A stretch of DNA of 64,000 nucleotides from contig CM057826.1 in NCBI GenBank assembly GCA_030068075.1, positions 50,301,116-50,365,115 of the forward strand, given 5' to 3'. The notes beneath the pieces are model-generated. The model saw only the letters and a program-made list of their open reading frames with translations, made no database searches and was not told the DNA's origin. Below are positions 63,182 to 64,000 of the stretch, one piece after another. Position 1 is the first letter of the stretch. The number at the start of each line of letters is the position of its first letter. The DNA is from Paguma larvata (Eukaryota > Chordata > Mammalia > Carnivora > Viverridae). Made by a program: the position numbers and the translations under genes.

Positions 63182-64000
63182 ATGACGAAACGGAAGAATT
63201 CTCCTCAAAAGAATCTACAGGAAGTAGTGACAGCTCAAGAATTGATGAAAACAGGGGTGCCTGGGTGGCTCAGTTGGTTGAGTGTCCAACTTCGGCTCAG
63301 GTCTTGATCTCGCACTCCGTGAGTTCAAGCCTCACGTCGGGCTCTGTGTTGACAGCTTGGAGCCTGCAGCCTGCTTCAGATTCTGTGTGTCCCTCTCTCT
63401 CTGCCTCTCCCCTGCTCACACTCTGTCTCTCTCTCAAAAATAAAGATTAAAAAATTAAAAAAAAAGAATTGATGAAAACAGATATAAGCAACAGAACAGA
63501 ACATGAATATAGAATGATAATCATAAAACTAATCACTGGGCTTGAAAAAAGCATAGATGAATGCAAAGGGTCCTGAATGACAGAGTTCAAGGACCTTAAA
63601 AACGATCAGGAAGAATTAAAAAAGGTCTTAGATGAAATACAAAGCAATTTGGAAGCAGCCACAGCGCAGATAGAAGAGGCAGAAGAGAGAGTAAGTGCAT
63701 TAGAAGATAAAATTATGGAAAAAGAAGAAGCAGATAAAAGACAGAGAAGCTGATCCATGAACAGGAAAGAAGAATTCGAGAGCTGAGCGATGCACTCAAA
63801 AGAAACAATATCTGTATCACAGGAGTTCTAGAGGAAGAAGAGAGAGAGAAAGGAGTCAAAGGGGTTCTTGAACAAATCATTGCTGAGAACTTCCCCAACA
63901 TGAGGAAGGAAACGGGCATGGAAATCCAAGAGGCACAGAGAACTCCCCTCAGACGTAAGTTGAATAGACCTTCTGCATGACACATCATAGAGAAACTGGC
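63182..64000 (+). pseudogene. Disrupted L1 ORF1 (RNA-binding chaperone)
   Basis: L1 ORF1p forms trimers through a coiled coil and binds L1 RNA. Here the N-terminus (63182-63254), the heptad-rich EIQSNLEAATAQIEEAEERV part and the beginning of the RNA-recognition region can be read, in more than one frame. The SINE at 63255-63463 and internal stops prevent translation. Confidence 0.8.
63255..63463 (+). repeat. SINE inserted in L1 ORF1, 18-base target duplication
   Basis: AAGAATTGATGAAAACAG is exact at 63237-63254 and 63464-63481. The head GGGTGCCTGGGTGGCTCAGT and CACGTCGGGCTCTGTG keep CpG sites, so it is fairly young, and younger than the L1. Confidence 0.95.

Larger units (their letters stand above)
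61850..64000 (+). mobile_element. LINE-1 with its 5' end, running off the window
   Basis: GGAGGCCAACATGGTGGAGG starts a GC-rich 5' UTR of about 1.3 kb, as in carnivore L1. It is followed by an ORF1 start at 63182 (MTKRKNSPQKNLQ) and coiled-coil-type ORF1 sequence (LEAATAQIEEAEERVSALED, then ELSDALKRNNICITGV). ORF1 is dead: it is split by a SINE, has a stop at 63574-63576 and a frameshift near 63750. Whether ORF2 follows cannot be seen. The 5' UTR normally carries an internal RNA polymerase II promoter. Confidence 0.85.

Noticed and set aside
63082..63450. A 122-codon plus frame as a gene
   Set aside because: It crosses L1 5' sequence, out-of-frame ORF1 and a SINE.
59317..64000. Exons of GABRA1, the known downstream neighbour
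   Set aside because: No matching coding sequence was seen; in other mammals it lies much further away.

Overview
This is AT-rich mammalian nuclear DNA, almost certainly from a cat-family carnivore (or another feliform). The evidence is the many copies of a tRNA-derived SINE whose head reads like G-C-C-T-G-G-G-T-G-G-C-T-C-A-G, followed by a CT-rich body and an AATAAA-rich tail. This is the feline SINEC type, not the canine SINEC_Cf type. The copies occur on both strands together with LINE-1 pieces of several ages.

Only one protein-coding gene is supported: a complete GABRA6, the alpha-6 subunit of the GABA-A receptor chloride channel, on the + strand from 43164 to 58765. It has nine coding exons, every intron is GT-AG, and the summed coding length is 1362 bases (453 residues plus stop). 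No frameshift or premature stop was seen. The protein carries the Cys-loop, four membrane segments and the arginine at precursor residue 119 that marks benzodiazepine-insensitive alpha subunits.

Layout. Positions 1-43100 lie upstream of the gene and hold no gene I can support. They contain an internally deleted Tigger DNA transposon with both terminal inverted repeats and TA duplications (1358-2579), an antisense L1 (2998-5088), an MLT1-type LTR (8176-8551), a broken old antisense L1 (about 11850-15055) split by a SINE and an LTR-like block, a solo LTR with a 4-base target duplication (16269-16669), sense-strand L1 3' regions (about 21650-24840 and 30570-34325), microsatellites, and MIR and L2 relics. 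Positions 43164-58765 are GABRA6, whose introns 2, 7 and 8 contain MIR, SINE, L2 and MER5A-like insertions. Positions 58766-59316 are its probable 3' UTR. From 59320 to the end there is an AT-rich tract, a short L1 3' end, an MIR split by a SINE, and the 5' end of an L1 (from about 61850) that runs off the window, with its ORF1 interrupted by a SINE with an 18-base target duplication.

In mammals GABRA6 sits in a cluster with GABRB2, GABRA1 and GABRG2. None of those neighbours' exons is visible here, which fits the large intergenic distances known in that cluster. I found no unknown multi-gene system. The points worth a second look are the Tigger element, a young-looking SINE with an exact 15-base duplication just upstream of GABRA6, the solo LTR, a GC-richer block of unknown nature in intron 8, small tandem duplications, and a perfect 12-bp hairpin.
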